A stretch of 64,000 bases of DNA from the NCBI GenBank assembly GCA_023627715.1, contig JAMAHW010000018.1:124001-188000 (forward strand), given 5' to 3'. The notes under the pieces are model-generated. The model made no database searches. It saw only the letters and a list, made by a program, of their open reading frames with translations, and was not told the DNA's origin. Shown piece by piece: positions 11,182 through 23,394 of the stretch. The stretch's first letter is position 1; the number at the start of each line of letters is the position of its first letter. Origin of the DNA: Periconia sp. R9002. Taxonomy: Eukaryota > Ascomycota > Dothideomycetes > Pleosporales > Periconiaceae. The position numbers were made by a program, and so were the translations under genes.

Positions 11182-12717
11182 TTTTTCTTCTCACTTGGTT
11201 TTTGAAGCTGGAATTTCTAGTATATGTAGAAATTGGTGTGAGGTATGAAGTTAGATGGTATGAAGATAACGAACAGTATTTGTATGGGGCGATGATCTGG
11301 GAGGCATCTCGGTGTTTGTACAAACGAGTAGCTGTAGGGCATTTTCCAGCAAACTGGAGATAGAGATAGAGAGCGTGCGCAAACGGATCGTACGGTCAAG
11401 GGACTTTTGAGCATGTGAGTTTTCTGTATATTTGGTGCCTGAGGCGCTTCTGCAATGAATGCTGGGATTTTTAAGATCTTCGTGTGAAAAGGTTGACAGG
11501 ATTATCACACCTTCCAATACTATGGCATATATTACTAGTGTCCAGCGTTACTTTGACAGACTTGATTCCTAAGTAGAGCCAACCAGTTCATCTCTATACA
11601 GTTTTACGACAGGAAATAACGAATCTAGAATGAGTGACTAAGGCTGGAAACACTAGAATAAAGCTCTAATACACAACCCTCGCATTTGTCCCAGCCAAAG
11701 AGCTTGGCGAAGGAGAAGACACTTTGCATTGCTGTTCAGTAACATAAATACACATGTAGTATCCGCCGTGTGCCCAGTACTCTTGGTTTCCCACCTGATA
11801 GTACTGAAAAATCCTGTCAATGCTGTACCAGATAACATCATCTTATCAATTTACAAAAGCTATAGACCTTATTGGAATGGAATCTTTATATTTATGATCT
11901 CTCGGCTGCCTTATATGCTCGTACCTGGCTTGGGTCATTGCCTGGGGCATGCAATCGATTTATTGATTCCGCATTTTTGATGCGTCAAAAACTTGCAACA
12001 CCTTGCTGGGAAATTTTCACCATGCGGGATGGGTTACTGGACGTGCCATGATAAACCTGTGTTTTGTTTCAGATGCGGCCTTGGGGATTGGATGTTTTGA
12101 CGGCGCGAGCTATTCAATTGCTATTTCTTGTAAAAGTTCCGACTGACTACCAAAAATGTAGGAGGTAAATATGGGGTATTGAAATAGTACAGTAGAGTTT
12201 GACCGAAAATAGAGTGAGTAGTGGTTGTTCGATGTTTAGTCTCAAGCTAGCTATTCATATGGTGGAGCTTCGTTAGTCCAAAGTACCTGGTTTCTAGAAG
12301 ACCCGACAGGGTTCAGTGGTCGTTGGTCACGCAACCAAAAAATCAATAGACTAGGGTTCCGGGAATCGGATGTATGCATGCGTTTACGAGAGGGAAATAC
12401 AATTTCAGGTAAATAGAATATAGGTATATGCACCATGACGCACTTTTAACATTATTGTAGAACTGGATAGCAGGTTGGGAGAATAAAACATCACTGAGTG
12501 AATGAGGGACAGAAGATGCTCGAAGATGTTCTCGTAAAATGACCGTATATTTGCATTATGCTTTATAGATTATGGCAATAAGGAGTGCGTAGTAAAAGGC
12601 CCGGTTGCTTTTCCAGAAAAAGCCATGTGTAAAATCAATCAAAAAGAACTCCACGCTATGCGATTAGATTAGGCGTTAAAACCCATGCTTTCGTTTTCGT
12701 CGAGAAGATTACGGTTT
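11182..12717. other. AT-rich gene-free stretch
   Basis: About 1.5 kb without a credible gene. The base composition is visibly AT-richer than the flanking genes from about 11,500 to 12,680, and stop codons are frequent in all frames. No terminal repeats or transposase fragments were recognised. Confidence 0.45.
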
Positions 12718-13259
12718 TTAAAGGCCGCAGTTGCTCAGAGCAACCTGGGAGTACTGGGCATCGATGCGGCCGAGCTGCTCAGCCTGGTTGTTGGTCAAAT
12801 CGTTCATGGCGGCTTTGGCGAGGTTGAAGCCAGCAGCCTGGTCGATGGCAAGGACGTAGATGGTCTTGCCGTTGTAGGTCACGCCGTAGCAGGTTCCGCA
12901 CTGGGTTATGTTAGGGATCATGCTTGGGAATGGAGTTGAAGTGGGGTTGTTTGTTTGTATGTTTACTTACCTGCGGGCTGTTCCATCCAGCAACACCCTC
13001 ATAACCGCCGACATAGGGGAAGCGGGCGATTTGGCCCTGAGTTTGCCAGCCGTACTTGGTGATCAGGCCGTTTGCTCCGTCGGAGCAGGCGACGGAGGTT
13101 AAGGCGCGACCCGCATCATCGTAGCCAGTGTCGTAGGAAACTGCTGGGAGGTTAGGAATGTGTTTGGACTCTCTTCAGATTGGGAGACGTACCGGTGATG
13201 GCAGAGGCGAGGGAGGCGAAGCCGATAATGGCAGCAGAGATGGCGTTTGTGAACTGCAT
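12718..13259 (-). CDS. Cerato-platanin family secreted protein
   Basis: Small secreted beta-barrel protein of the cerato-platanin/SnodProt/Sm1 group, which binds chitin oligomers, is found at the hyphal wall and can trigger plant or animal immune responses. Three exons (13259-13193, 13140-12971, 12900-12718) give 139 residues, the family length. Residues 1-18 are a signal peptide. The mature start [11 protein letters not shown], the segment [11 protein letters not shown], the [18 protein letters not shown] block and the final SNCGL are diagnostic. The four conserved cysteines (CSDG, CGTC, SNC) form two disulphides. A TATA box lies about 160 bases upstream. Ascomycetes often express such genes at very high level. 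Confidence 0.95.
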
Positions 13260-13415
13260 TTTGAAGTGATGAGAGGTTTGTGAGGTGGTGTGTTTGTTTG
13301 GAGAAAGAATTTAACAATAAATCACTTGATTGGTAGTGTTGAATGCGGGGTTGGTATGCAAGTTTCGAGTTGTTGATGATGATGAGTTCCTCTTTTGCTG
13401 GAGTACAATGCTCTC

Positions 13416-13421
13416 TTTATA
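13416..13421 (-). promoter_or_regulatory. TATA box of the cerato-platanin gene
   Basis: TATAAA on the minus strand about 160 bases upstream of the start codon, a suitable distance for a highly expressed fungal secretory gene. Confidence 0.45.
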
Positions 13422-15085
13422 CATTCCTCACGACACGAATAGACCATATGGACATGATGCTCCATCGATGCTGTATTGACGTGGTAGGCACTATCGTGAG
13501 CTCGTGCGAGGCCCTATCCAGGGCGTCCCAAGATCGACTTTATTGGAACCATACCAAAGACAGCAACCAGCGACCAACGTTCGGCTGTCTATAGTACCAT
13601 GTGAGCTCATAGCTGCTGGGTACGTGAGCTTTGGATCTAGTGGTTGGAGATATATTTGGAAAGGTATGCTCCAAAACGATGGGGCTAGGATCGGTTTGGG
13701 TTAGGCAAGCAATCAGCACTGCCCGACGCTACCGAGGGTTACATCGGAAGGCGACTGCAATGGGCACAACATGTGGCGATCAATAACACGACCACGCTCC
13801 CGTAAGATGATCAACAACTGTCCATGGTCAATACGGTGGATAATAGTTAATCTAAAACAAAGGGTCAATGTCCAACGGCCAAATGGCGAATTAGCGGGCC
13901 AGCTCGGCAAGCCGAGGTCATCCGTAGCATTGAGGCATCCAGCCATCTGAGATAATACTGTGTGCGAAGTACGGATGGTACGGTAGATCTTTTGCAACTT
14001 GCAACTTGAGCGAGATAACTATTTGAGCCTCATGCTAAGCCACGTACCAATAGACCCGTGAAAGGGACATGGACGTAGCCTCTCTCCCGCTGTCATGGTG
14101 AGTGACGATGCGGTGTGCATCTTGGGCAGGAAGTGAGCCATCCCTTCAAGCTACTGCGCGCTAGAAGCTTCTAAGCGCTCTGAACAGGATATGTACCAAC
14201 TGTCTGTATGTACCTTTGGATTTGATGCGTGGAAGTTGGCTAGTGCCTCCGAGAGAGACGATGGTGAGTTTTCAACGCCACGTTCTGCCGTAAGGGTGAG
14301 AAACCGAGCATTCATCGACCACAGTCATCGTTGAAGTTGCGCAGTATAACGGCAGCACGAAAGTGCAAAGGAATCCTGAGAGCCAAGAGATGGTTGTTTC
14401 CCGGATGAATCGTGGGGAAGAATCAAATTGCCATGTTAGTCATCACGATTCTTGTTGTTCTCCACACAAATCGCCGTGCCAAGCAAACGGCAGCCATAAT
14501 TCTCCGAGCCGTCATCATCGCCAAGTTCCAACCACATCCTCCCGTTGACTTCAACTCACGTCTCGCTGGAAACACGAATTGTTATCCCCTATTCCCTACA
14601 TCCTTGGACGTGAGGATGGACGTTCTTGACTGACACTTGACATGATATCTGACGGGTGAAAGCGGCCATGTCTTGCGCTTACCGGTTCAACTTGGTCCGA
14701 GCTTGCTTCATCAACGTCTCATGTTTTGCATGCAGCCGCTTTCATCAAGTTTCATCCCCTTTAAATCAGTCCATTTTGGGCCTCTTTTCTCGGCCCTGCC
14801 ACGGAGCGTGAATACACGGCACACCTCAGGCAAAACATAGCAACCCTCAGATATCCAATGGCGGGAAGTCGCCGCTTTGTCGTAACGCCCCCCAATCACA
14901 TCGCCCAGACTCCATGACTTGTTTCTTCAACCACCTCCCCAGCCTCTTCTGAGTACGTGTGAAGCGCCACCTGGGCAGGCTTTCGAGACTCCAGATGTCG
15001 CGAACGTGTTGGACCATGGTTTTTCCTCAGGCCGCGCCCGGTTGCGCGCGCTATCGTCTTGCGTAGGCGTTTCGATGCAATGCTC

Positions 15086-15092
15086 TATAAAA
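15086..15092 (+). promoter_or_regulatory. TATA box of the cupredoxin gene
   Basis: TATAAAA about 160 bases upstream of the start codon, followed by a pyrimidine-rich leader. Confidence 0.45.
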
Positions 15093-15249
15093 CTATCTCA
15101 AATGCCCTCATCTGCCTTTCTCTTCCCCAGGCAGGCCCATCGATTCTATCATTCACCCATACAGTTTGACACTTTATACTTCGATCTTAATTCTTTCGCT
15201 TCGACATAACCTATACGAGCTAGTCTCTTTTCTCAAAAAACCAATCACA

Positions 15250-15913
15250 ATGCAATTCTCCATCTTCACTGCTGCCGCCGCTCTGGTGAGCTCCGTATAC
15301 GCGGCCAACCATCTCGTCGTTGTCGGTAACGGTACCCTCACTTTCGAGCCAAACAATGTGAAGGCCGCTGTCGGAGATACCGTCACCTTCAAGTTTTGGC
15401 CCAAGAACCACTCTGTCGCCCAGGCCGCTTTCGCAAAGCCTTGCGAGCCCATGGCCAACGGTTTCTGGTCCGGTTTCATCCCTAGCGCTGACAAGGCGGC
15501 TGCTACAACATTCACATACGAGGTCAAGAACGCTTCCGCACCCGTTTGGTTCTACTGCACTCAGGCTTCGCATTGCCAGAGCGGTATGGTCGGCGCCATC
15601 AATGCACCGTAAGCTCATCATTATCACTCTTTATCAAATCTCTCTAACAAACACTAGAGCCACTGGCAACACCGTCGAGAAATTCGTCACCAACTCCAAG
15701 AATGCCACCAAGAATGTCTCTCCTGTCTCCGCTGCTGGCTTTGGTGGTTCTCTTGCTTCCAACGGATCTGCTTCCACTGGAGGTGGTGCAACCGGAGGTG
15801 GTGCCAAAGGAAACGGAACTGCCCCTGCTCAGAGCCCCAACGGTGCCTCGACTGTCCAATACAGCACCTTCTTGGCAGGTGCCATGGGTATGGTCGCATA
15901 CCTCATGATCTAA
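15250..15913 (+). CDS. GPI-anchored cupredoxin (plastocyanin-like) cell-surface protein
   Basis: Secreted blue-copper-like protein, probably attached to the cell wall or membrane. Two exons (15250-15608, 15658-15913; 49-nt intron) give 204 residues. Residues 1-18 are a signal peptide. The cupredoxin domain spans about residues 20-120. A type 1 copper site is complete: His54 in KNHSVAQAAF, then Cys103, His108 and Met113 in YCTQASHCQSGM. Cys65 and Cys109 can form the usual disulphide. After the intron comes a Ser/Gly/Asn-rich linker with glycine repeats, then a hydrophobic C-terminus (about 185-204), the pattern of a GPI-attachment signal. Family members are often induced during infection or development, but the electron partner is unknown. 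Confidence 0.9.
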
Positions 15914-16521
15914 GCAGCGTATCAGCAACCGGTCAACTACTAAAACCACGATGGAACTTTGAAGAGAGGGGAACAGCATATTTGATACAGCATATGGTAC
16001 AGCATTTGAGGAGCGCCAGCATACACTTACGTTTGGGGTTATATTGAAAACGGTGACGTTTGTCGCTCGAATCTGGTATTTGGAAAGAAGGCAATTTCCG
16101 GAGACCTCCTAGCTATGGAGTTTTCGATATCGAAATATTCTTTGAGTGTGAATTGTTTAATAATTTTGAATGAACATTTTGTCCGACTTCATATGCTTTT
16201 CGCTTGCTCTTGTGTTGGGTGCCGTTTCGATCTGTTGTGATATGTATAAGTCGCTCAAATATTAGCAGTTATGATGCAACACTATACAGGGTAATGCTTT
16301 TGCAACTACCTGACTCCTGGGTTACTTCATCATCTTTGCCGTTTCCATGAGGGTATCAATCTGCCTTCCAATTGGAAAGATCTCAAAGGGGTGTTATCGT
16401 GGACTGAGCCTCCGTCCTAGATATTGGTGGGATACTGGAGATAGCGAAGGGTAGTAACAGGCAATATGCTAATGCACAGCTGCTGCTTGACATCAAATTC
16501 CGCACTCCTACATGTATGTGG
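15914..16521. other. Intergenic, convergent 3' ends
   Basis: About 600 bases between two stop codons. Nothing recognised. Confidence 0.45.
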
Positions 16522-17993
16522 TCAACCCAACCCAACGACGACCACTCCCTCGATGGCATCCGCACTCAACTCTCCGATAATGGGTTCTCTCATGATCGGG
16601 CTACCTGATAGTTCTGGAGTCATCCTGCGGAACTGGGGGGTTAATGCTAGTGGAGCAGAAATCGGCATGCCGGGCACACTGATCGTGGCAAAGGACAAAT
16701 GACCGCGCCCATCCACTGCCGTAATTTCAATACGACTCTGATTTTCTTTGAGAAAGAGCGATATCCCCGTCAAGTCCTTGATTGTGCTTCTCAAAGAGGA
16801 ATGCCAATCCAGATAGTGTTCGACACATGTGAGCCCCCCTCGATGCGATGCGCGTAAGGTCAACAGCTTCATCTTGGCTTCCTCCACGGTGACGAGAAAG
16901 TGACCGTTGCTCGTAGCAGCCCCTGCAAGTACATGTCTTCCAACAACGGTTTCTGGTAGGCTTGTTGCATGAGAGTAGAGATTGATTGGTTTTTTGACTA
17001 AGGGTGTCACAAACGTGCGCAACTGTTGGGAACCGTGCTTTTGGTTCACTGCGCAGAAGATGTACGGTCGGCCACATGGTGATTCGAATATCGAAACAGA
17101 CGTTATCTCTGCGCGATTAGACTACCCCAAAGTTAGAAAATTACTACCATAATACGTCACTATTCACTTACAAGGGATTGCTGTCTCATATCCTTGTCAA
17201 CTTCCCAGCCATGAATCCCTATCTGACTTAAGGACTCGTCAAAAAGTACTTCCCAACATAAAAGGCGATTATCAGATGTCACCCCATAAACAATGAAACG
17301 ATTTGAACGGAGGTACTGTGAGAACCCAACACTTCGAATGGAACTTGTGGCGCTAGGGCAGGTCAAAGTAATGCGATGGTTGCGATGGGCAGTCCAGCAC
17401 GTAGCGCCTCTGGAGAACACGAAGAGCTTCACACCATTCACACCCTCTCCGCCAACGGCGACCCATGCTACATCCGTATGGTGCATGTTGGAAGAGGATT
17501 TTGCTTGCAAGATGGCCACAGACTTGGGAGTCCAGTTTTTATTTACGTCGATACGCAAACCTCCCGGCAAGATGCTTTCGGGCTGCTCGCCCTTTCTGTA
17601 TTCGTAGACTAATAGACGAGAGTGTGTCACGACAGCAAAGAGATGGTCAGATATTGCGACCGCGCGAACTTTTTCGTGTTTGGACATCATCTCGATTGAA
17701 AACTCGCTGCACGGTCTAAACTCGCGCGTGCGATCCTGAGTATTTAGATCGTACAAACAGATGTCGGTCATGGTCGCAGTGGCCAACCATCCTGTGCTAG
17801 ATAGTGCGGTAGAAATCACCAGGCTTGAGTCGCGTAAGGAAAGCCGCCGGCGATGTTGTTGCAATCGGGTTTCGTTTGGAGCGCCCTTGTTGAGAGACGG
17901 GTACAGTGGGCGCAGGTATTCGTTCATCATGGGGAACTGCGGTGGCCCTTGTGAGGAGGCACCGGAAGAGGAGAAGGAAGTTGATCGAGACAT
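16522..17993 (-). CDS. WD40-repeat-like beta-propeller protein, function unknown
   Basis: Two exons (17993-17172 and 17121-16522; 50-nt intron) give 473 residues in continuous phase. The first 35 residues are Ser/Pro-rich and likely disordered. The rest shows degenerate propeller strands ending in hydrophobic-aromatic pairs, for example STGWLATATMTDICLYDL, HLFAVVTHSRLLVYEY, VAWVAVGGEGVNGVKLFVF and FIVYGVTSDNRLLCWEV. The canonical GH and WD signatures are weak, so the WD40 assignment rests on pattern rather than motif. There is no signal peptide or membrane span. Such proteins act as interaction scaffolds; the partner cannot be inferred from the neighbours. Confidence 0.75.
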
Positions 17994-18867
17994 GCTGCAG
18001 AAAGGTTGAGAATGTCTCCCTTATCTGCGTCACTATTGATCACAGGTACCACGAAAAGTAGAAATGGGTTCCAGCTGAGCCCCAAGGGTGTTGTTTCAGA
18101 GAAGACAGTCCTTCCCGATAACAAGATAAGTGCCTGGAGCCTTAGTTAGGAGCGCCCAGCACCTGCCGGATGAGCTGTCCATTAAATGCGCATCCTGACC
18201 GTTGCGCATGCTCTCGGTAAACCAAGCGTAAGCCGCCACTGGACCCCATAGTCACGGTGGTCTACATTCGTCTATCGTCCTCCAACTTGAGTTGCACGCC
18301 TCACATTGGGGAATGAGGCAAACAGAGGTAGGATTGATTCAAATGACGCAGGAGCTTATCATCCCTCATTTGGGTTACTCTTTATGCGGGTAACGCGGGG
18401 TGCTCTATCAACACTGAAAAGCGCAACTCTAATTTCACACTATGGACACAATAAATACGACCAGACCATACGTTTCATAGGGAAAGAAAATCCCCATTTT
18501 ACTACTATCATACTTAAGCAACAATTTAATATTGCCGCTCCAACCTTCGAACCAAGCAATTGTCAAGATTCGCGTCCTGCACATCCCTCGTCTAAGCCCC
18601 GCCCTCACCTGCAGGCCAACAACCAACACTCGAATACGAGATCGATGTCAGATGTCTGCCTACAGTACAACACTGCCCACCGCCAGCCTAATCCGCCATG
18701 CACCTATACGGTAACTCGTCACATGTCGCAGAGCCTCCATAGGTCTCGCAAATGCGAGATTAAGAAAAGGCCGAGTCGTGCCTGAAAACACTTCTGATTC
18801 GGTTCTTCTTCGAAATTCCTCTTAGTTTTCTGATCATCCACGTGCTGGATGATTTATTCGAGACAAA
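17994..18867. other. Divergent promoter region of the WD40-like and permease genes
   Basis: About 870 bases. Several short open frames occur, but none resembles a known protein or joins either gene. Confidence 0.45.
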
Positions 18868-21800
18868 ATGACGAAACTCATTGAAGATGAGCGGCCTTTG
18901 GATCGGTACGTACAGCTACTGGTTACAAGGATGCACAACTCACGTGCTGTGGTGTTTGGGAAATGATCTGTAGGGATTGATCCGACTAATCGTATACTCC
19001 AATCTTCAGAAGTCCGTACTATGCAAACCATCGCGAACACCTTGATCGAGTTCTTAATCGGCCCCAGTTGACTGGTATTTTTTTGCCGTTCCATAACACT
19101 TTACACACAAGTCTTTTACATTAACATAATTAAATAGGCATCGGTGTATCTGGATGCATTGGCGTCGGAATATTCGTCACTTCAGGCCAATTAATCACAG
19201 CGACAGGATCACTAGGCGGACCTCTCAGCTATGTGATCGCAGGCATAATTGCAGCATGTGTTTTATACACGCTTACCGAGATGGTGGCAAGTCGACCGTT
19301 GACGGGCGCATTGGTTGATTTGCCCCATCATTTCCTGGATCCTGCTGCTGGGTTTGCTGTCGCTGCTTCGTACTCGTAAGATTTCACTGTTCTCCCCCGT
19401 ATATTTTTGATGGGTGGACTAACGATGGATCTCAATTACCAAGACTGGCGAATATCTTCTCCATGGCGACACTCACGGCGTACTCGGCCGAAGTGACAGC
19501 CCTGTTAAAGGACAATCGTGAGAGGCATTCCAAGCGTGTGGAGGTTGGGATTAACATTGCATTTATTGCACTCACCACTCTAACGCACTGTTTGGGCGTC
19601 AAGGTGCGTATTTATTTTTCGTCGGACTTCAAATTGTGTCTTCATTCTATAGCTGACCTTTGATGTAGCTATACGGAAAGATTGAACGGGTCATCATGAT
19701 TTTTAAACTGTGCTTATTTGTTCTCTGTTGTATCTTGATGATAGTAGTTAACGTTGGAGGTAAGTACCTCATCTAGTGTTTATAAAATACCACAGTTTGC
19801 AGAAAACGAAAGCTGACATGAATAGGCGCTGGACCACGTACAGGCTCCTTTCGCGGCAGTACGCCATTCCTCCTCCCTATACTCAGCTTAGCTGCTAATT
19901 CACTTATATAGACTATACCACTTATGCATTCCCTCCTGGTTTCAAACCCGCAGGTTTCAACAGCACAGACGATCGTTCAATATATCCATCTGGAGTCCCA
20001 GATGCCCGATTCGGTCTTTCTGGCGACGGCGGTCGTCTCTTTGGATTTCTGTATGTTGCTTTCTACGAATTGTGTTCTACCTCCCGCTCCAGTGTCTATG
20101 ACAGTTACTAACACATAATTTCTTCAGCACTGCCGTAACCCTCGCCATGTTCTCGTGTTTAGGTGGCGAGATGACAGCAATGACAGCCGGTGAATCCAAA
20201 GAACCTTGGAAAGATGTTCCGGTCGTAATGTCCTTCGTCTATCTTGTTCCTCTAGCCTTTTACCCTTTCGTACTCATGTCCGCCGCCGCCAACGTGAACT
20301 ACGCCGACCCGTCACTCCCTATCATCTGGGGCGCAGGCGACGGCTCAATCGCCCTCTCCCCCTTCGTCGTCGCCATCCAAACGTCAGCGCTACACAGCAT
20401 CTCTAGGATGTTGATTTTCTTCTTCATCGTGTCCGCATATACAGCCGGTAATACGGCGCTGTATGTAGCTTCGAGAAGTGTTTTCATGCTAGCGCAGACG
20501 TACCTTCATCCTAGACTGGCGGAGATTTTTGGAACGACAAATGCCGGACATACACCTCACCGAGCGATCCTTCTGTGCTCTGCCTTTGGCTTTGTCGCAT
20601 TGACTAGTTTGGGCGATCACGCTTATTCGCAACCCAGACAGACTATGTCGGCTTTTTATACCGGATCAATTGCGTGCGTCTATATCTGCGAGTGTGTTAC
20701 TTTTCTGAAGTTTAGAGCTGGGTGAGCCCTAACCCCCTTCCTTTGCTCGAGTCTGTCATGGGTATACGTTCTTCTCTTTTCGTTTTTTTGCTTTAGTATT
20801 CCATTTTATAGGTGCATGCATACGTAGATGTGTTATAAACGCTAACGTACGTTTTAGACTGAAACGCCTTGAGCTTCGTAGAATTCTAAGTCGCGACGAC
20901 GACCTCTATATCTCACGCATGTTTAAGTCCCGCTGGCAACCTCTTCCCGCATACATAGGTATAGCAGGTTGCTCCTGCATTATCATCTGGTCAGGTGTAC
21001 CTGCTTTGTGGATCCTATGCTCGCGCAGGCAGGGTGAAAAGAAATTGAAATCGAACGTCGCGCTTGGGTGTGACGTACTAGGAGCTTGGATTGGTGTAAG
21101 TTCCACCTTTTTTTCTTTCGTTTTATCCCTTGGCCAAATTCTGCTTTTTTCTCCACGTATTTGTTCTTCTCTTTTCCGGAGGGCGAGAAATTTAACATGA
21201 ATGAATCTGCTAACACAAATGATGAACCACAGCCACTCATTTTCATAACTCTCTACCTTGCCTACAAATATATACTACCCGGCTCTCTCGCTGTAGATCT
21301 TCGTAACCTTACACCTTCAGATTATGTCCTCTCCGACCTCTCTTTACTAGAAGGAGAAAACCCTAGTAACAATCCTGCGTCCCAACAGCACCCTGCCTCT
21401 CCCCTTCCGGCCCGTAGCACCAACCCCCATCAATTCTCCCCAACTCCATATAGCGATCCCTCTCGGTCGAACTGGAACCCAGATGGTGATGATGTGAACA
21501 TCGAACTTGGAGCCCACCAGTACCATAATCAGAACTATCATCACACCCACAATCCCTCCTCATCCACAGCAGCAGGGCCAGCCGTAGGAATAGGCATAAA
21601 CGACCTCCCCATCTCCCCAGTCTCCCCAACGCACGCCAACCCTAACGCAACCTTCGATCTGCATTTCGACGATCCCGCGGGCACTCCACAACCACATTCA
21701 CAATACACACAGCACACCAACCCATACACGCGTACACCACACACGCTATACACACGCGCAAATGGCGCTAGCCATACAGGTGATGTGGACATGGATGTAC

Positions 21801-21997
21801 CAAACACAGATGTAAATATGGAGATGAATCCCTACATGGGCGCGGGTATGATGACTGCGGATATTGTGGAGGAGCTTGAGGCGCAGTGGGCGAGAGAGGA
21901 GGAGCGTGCGAGGATTGAGTATGTGTTAAATCGGAGGCCGAGGAGGATGGAGAGGAGTTTGGGGCGCGAGCTTTGGAGCTGTATTGTTGCTGATTGA
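18868..21997 (+). CDS. Amino-acid permease (APC superfamily, fungal YAT type) with a long C-terminal tail
   Basis: Plasma-membrane proton-coupled amino-acid carrier by family. Ten exons keep one frame of 786 residues: 18868-18905, 19010-19074, 19138-19375, 19444-19603, 19669-19759, 19826-19858, 19912-20050, 20128-20721, 20858-21095 and 21233-21997. The first span carries the permease loop GCIGVGIFVTSG; the second has ACVLYTLTEMVA; later come FSCLGGEMTAMTAGES and ISRMLIFFFIVSAYTAGNTALY, all at family positions. The membrane core ends about residue 545. The rest, about 240 residues, is a Pro/Ser/His/Asn-rich low-complexity tail ending in a charged helix (EELEAQWAREEERARIEY). Typical members have tails of 40-60 residues. 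One intron uses an AAG acceptor, so that junction is the least certain. The tail may be regulatory (ubiquitin-ligase adaptor docking). Confidence 0.83.
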
Positions 21998-22210
21998 GCA
22001 GCCTACTGAGATTTCATCTGAATAGAATATGGATTGGTTCCGTTATTCAGGAAGTATTGATGCGATGAGCCGAAAGTTCAAGGATATTGGCTTCTATGCT
22101 CCCATACCTTCAGAAAACCTTAGGATAATAGAAAATAAGATTCTCATACTCCTTCCTGAAACCACACACACCCATGTGCGTACGTACACATTTGTAAAAT
22201 CCCCTTTCCC

Positions 22211-23394
22211 TCACACTCCCCCCTCAACAACAACCCCCTCCAACCTCCCCTCCTTAAACTCGCTACAAACCCTCTCAAAAGTAACCCACTCGACGCCCTC
22301 GTGGCCATTAATCCACTCAATCAGCCTTTCGTGCATGAGCAGCACCTGCGGCTTCCCACTCACCTGCGGATGGATCGAGATGGGGAACACAAAACTCCCG
22401 TCCTCGGAACACTCGCGGTACAAGTACTCGAACTGCTCCTTCCAGAGCCGCTCGATGACGTGCGTGTCGACGTAGCCGTGGGTCGAGGGTTGAGAGAGGG
22501 AGAGCTGGAAGGGGGGCCAGTCGTCGAGGTGCCAGTTCCTAGTGTCGTTCGTTGTTAGTGTGAGAATGGGGGGAAGGGAAGCGGGGGGATACTTACGCAG
22601 GTATTTCGACAATGGAGGATGGTTTCAAAGCGCTCATTGGTTTCATCCAGGAAGACGCGGGGTTTTGGATGTTGGTTTCGATGTAGTCTGTTTGCGCCGA
22701 GTCGGGAAGGTAGTATGGTTGCGAGTCGTGATGCATGAAGGAGTGGTCGTATTCCTTGCCATTCCACGTTAGTTCTTGTTGTAACATTTTCCGTCTTCTC
22801 AAATCCGAACACAATTCAATCTCTTTTTCCATGACAGTCACGCATAAACAAAAGGGGAAAGAAAGAAGATAAACTGAAATAACAAGGCATGATAAAACTA
22901 ACCACACCAAACTCCTCCAACAACCCCACAACTTCCCTCCCCGTCCTCCAAGCCGGCGCCGTCCACCCCTTCACCCCCTCCCCACCCGTGAAACCCCTCA
23001 AAACCTCAATGCTTCTTCTCAACACCTCCCTCTGCTGCTCGACACTCAAGGTACTCACATACTCGTGCGTGTACCCATGCAGTCCGATCTCGTGTCCCGC
23101 GTCCACGATCTTGCGGACTTGAGACGAGAAGGACTCGGCCGTGTGCGCGGGGACGAACCAGGTAGCGTGGATGTTGTATTTGGAGAGGAGGGAGAGGAGG
23201 CGGTTGGTTCCTACGGTGGCGCCGAAGACGCCGCGGGAGAGGTCTGTTGGGTTTTGGGGCGCACCGGTGGTAGTGTTTAGCCTGGGAATGTGTTTGAGTG
23301 GGGATGTGGGTGGGTGGATGGAAAGGGATGGGATTTACCAGCCTGCAACGGCGTCGAGGTCGATGCCGTAGCAGCAGAGGACGCGTTTGCCCAT
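22211..23394 (-). CDS. Polysaccharide deacetylase (NodB fold), HpPgdA-like
   Basis: Metal-dependent carbohydrate-esterase-4 fold hydrolase that removes acyl groups from N-acylated sugars or opens cyclic imides. Four exons (23394-23339, 23281-22903, 22754-22597, 22538-22211) give 306 residues. It starts MGKRVLCCYGIDLDAVAGW, where the aspartates replace the usual TFDD metal motif; GHEIGLHGYTHE supplies the two histidines. Further conserved blocks are ATWFVPAH, YDHSFMHHD and SIVEIPANWHLDDWPP, and IHPQVSGKPQVLLMHERLIEWI. This combination matches the Helicobacter peptidoglycan deacetylase HpPgdA group, not the secreted fungal chitin deacetylases. There is no signal peptide, so it should act in the cytoplasm. 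The third exon start at 22754 (AAG acceptor) was chosen because it restores the family sequence across the junction. Convergent with the permease and divergent from the acyltransferase. Confidence 0.85.

Larger units (their letters stand above)
13260..15249. other. Intergenic region between cerato-platanin and cupredoxin genes
   Basis: Almost 2 kb separating two divergent genes for secreted proteins. It holds the TATA boxes of both; the part between about 13,500 and 14,900 shows no gene that I recognise. Confidence 0.45.
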
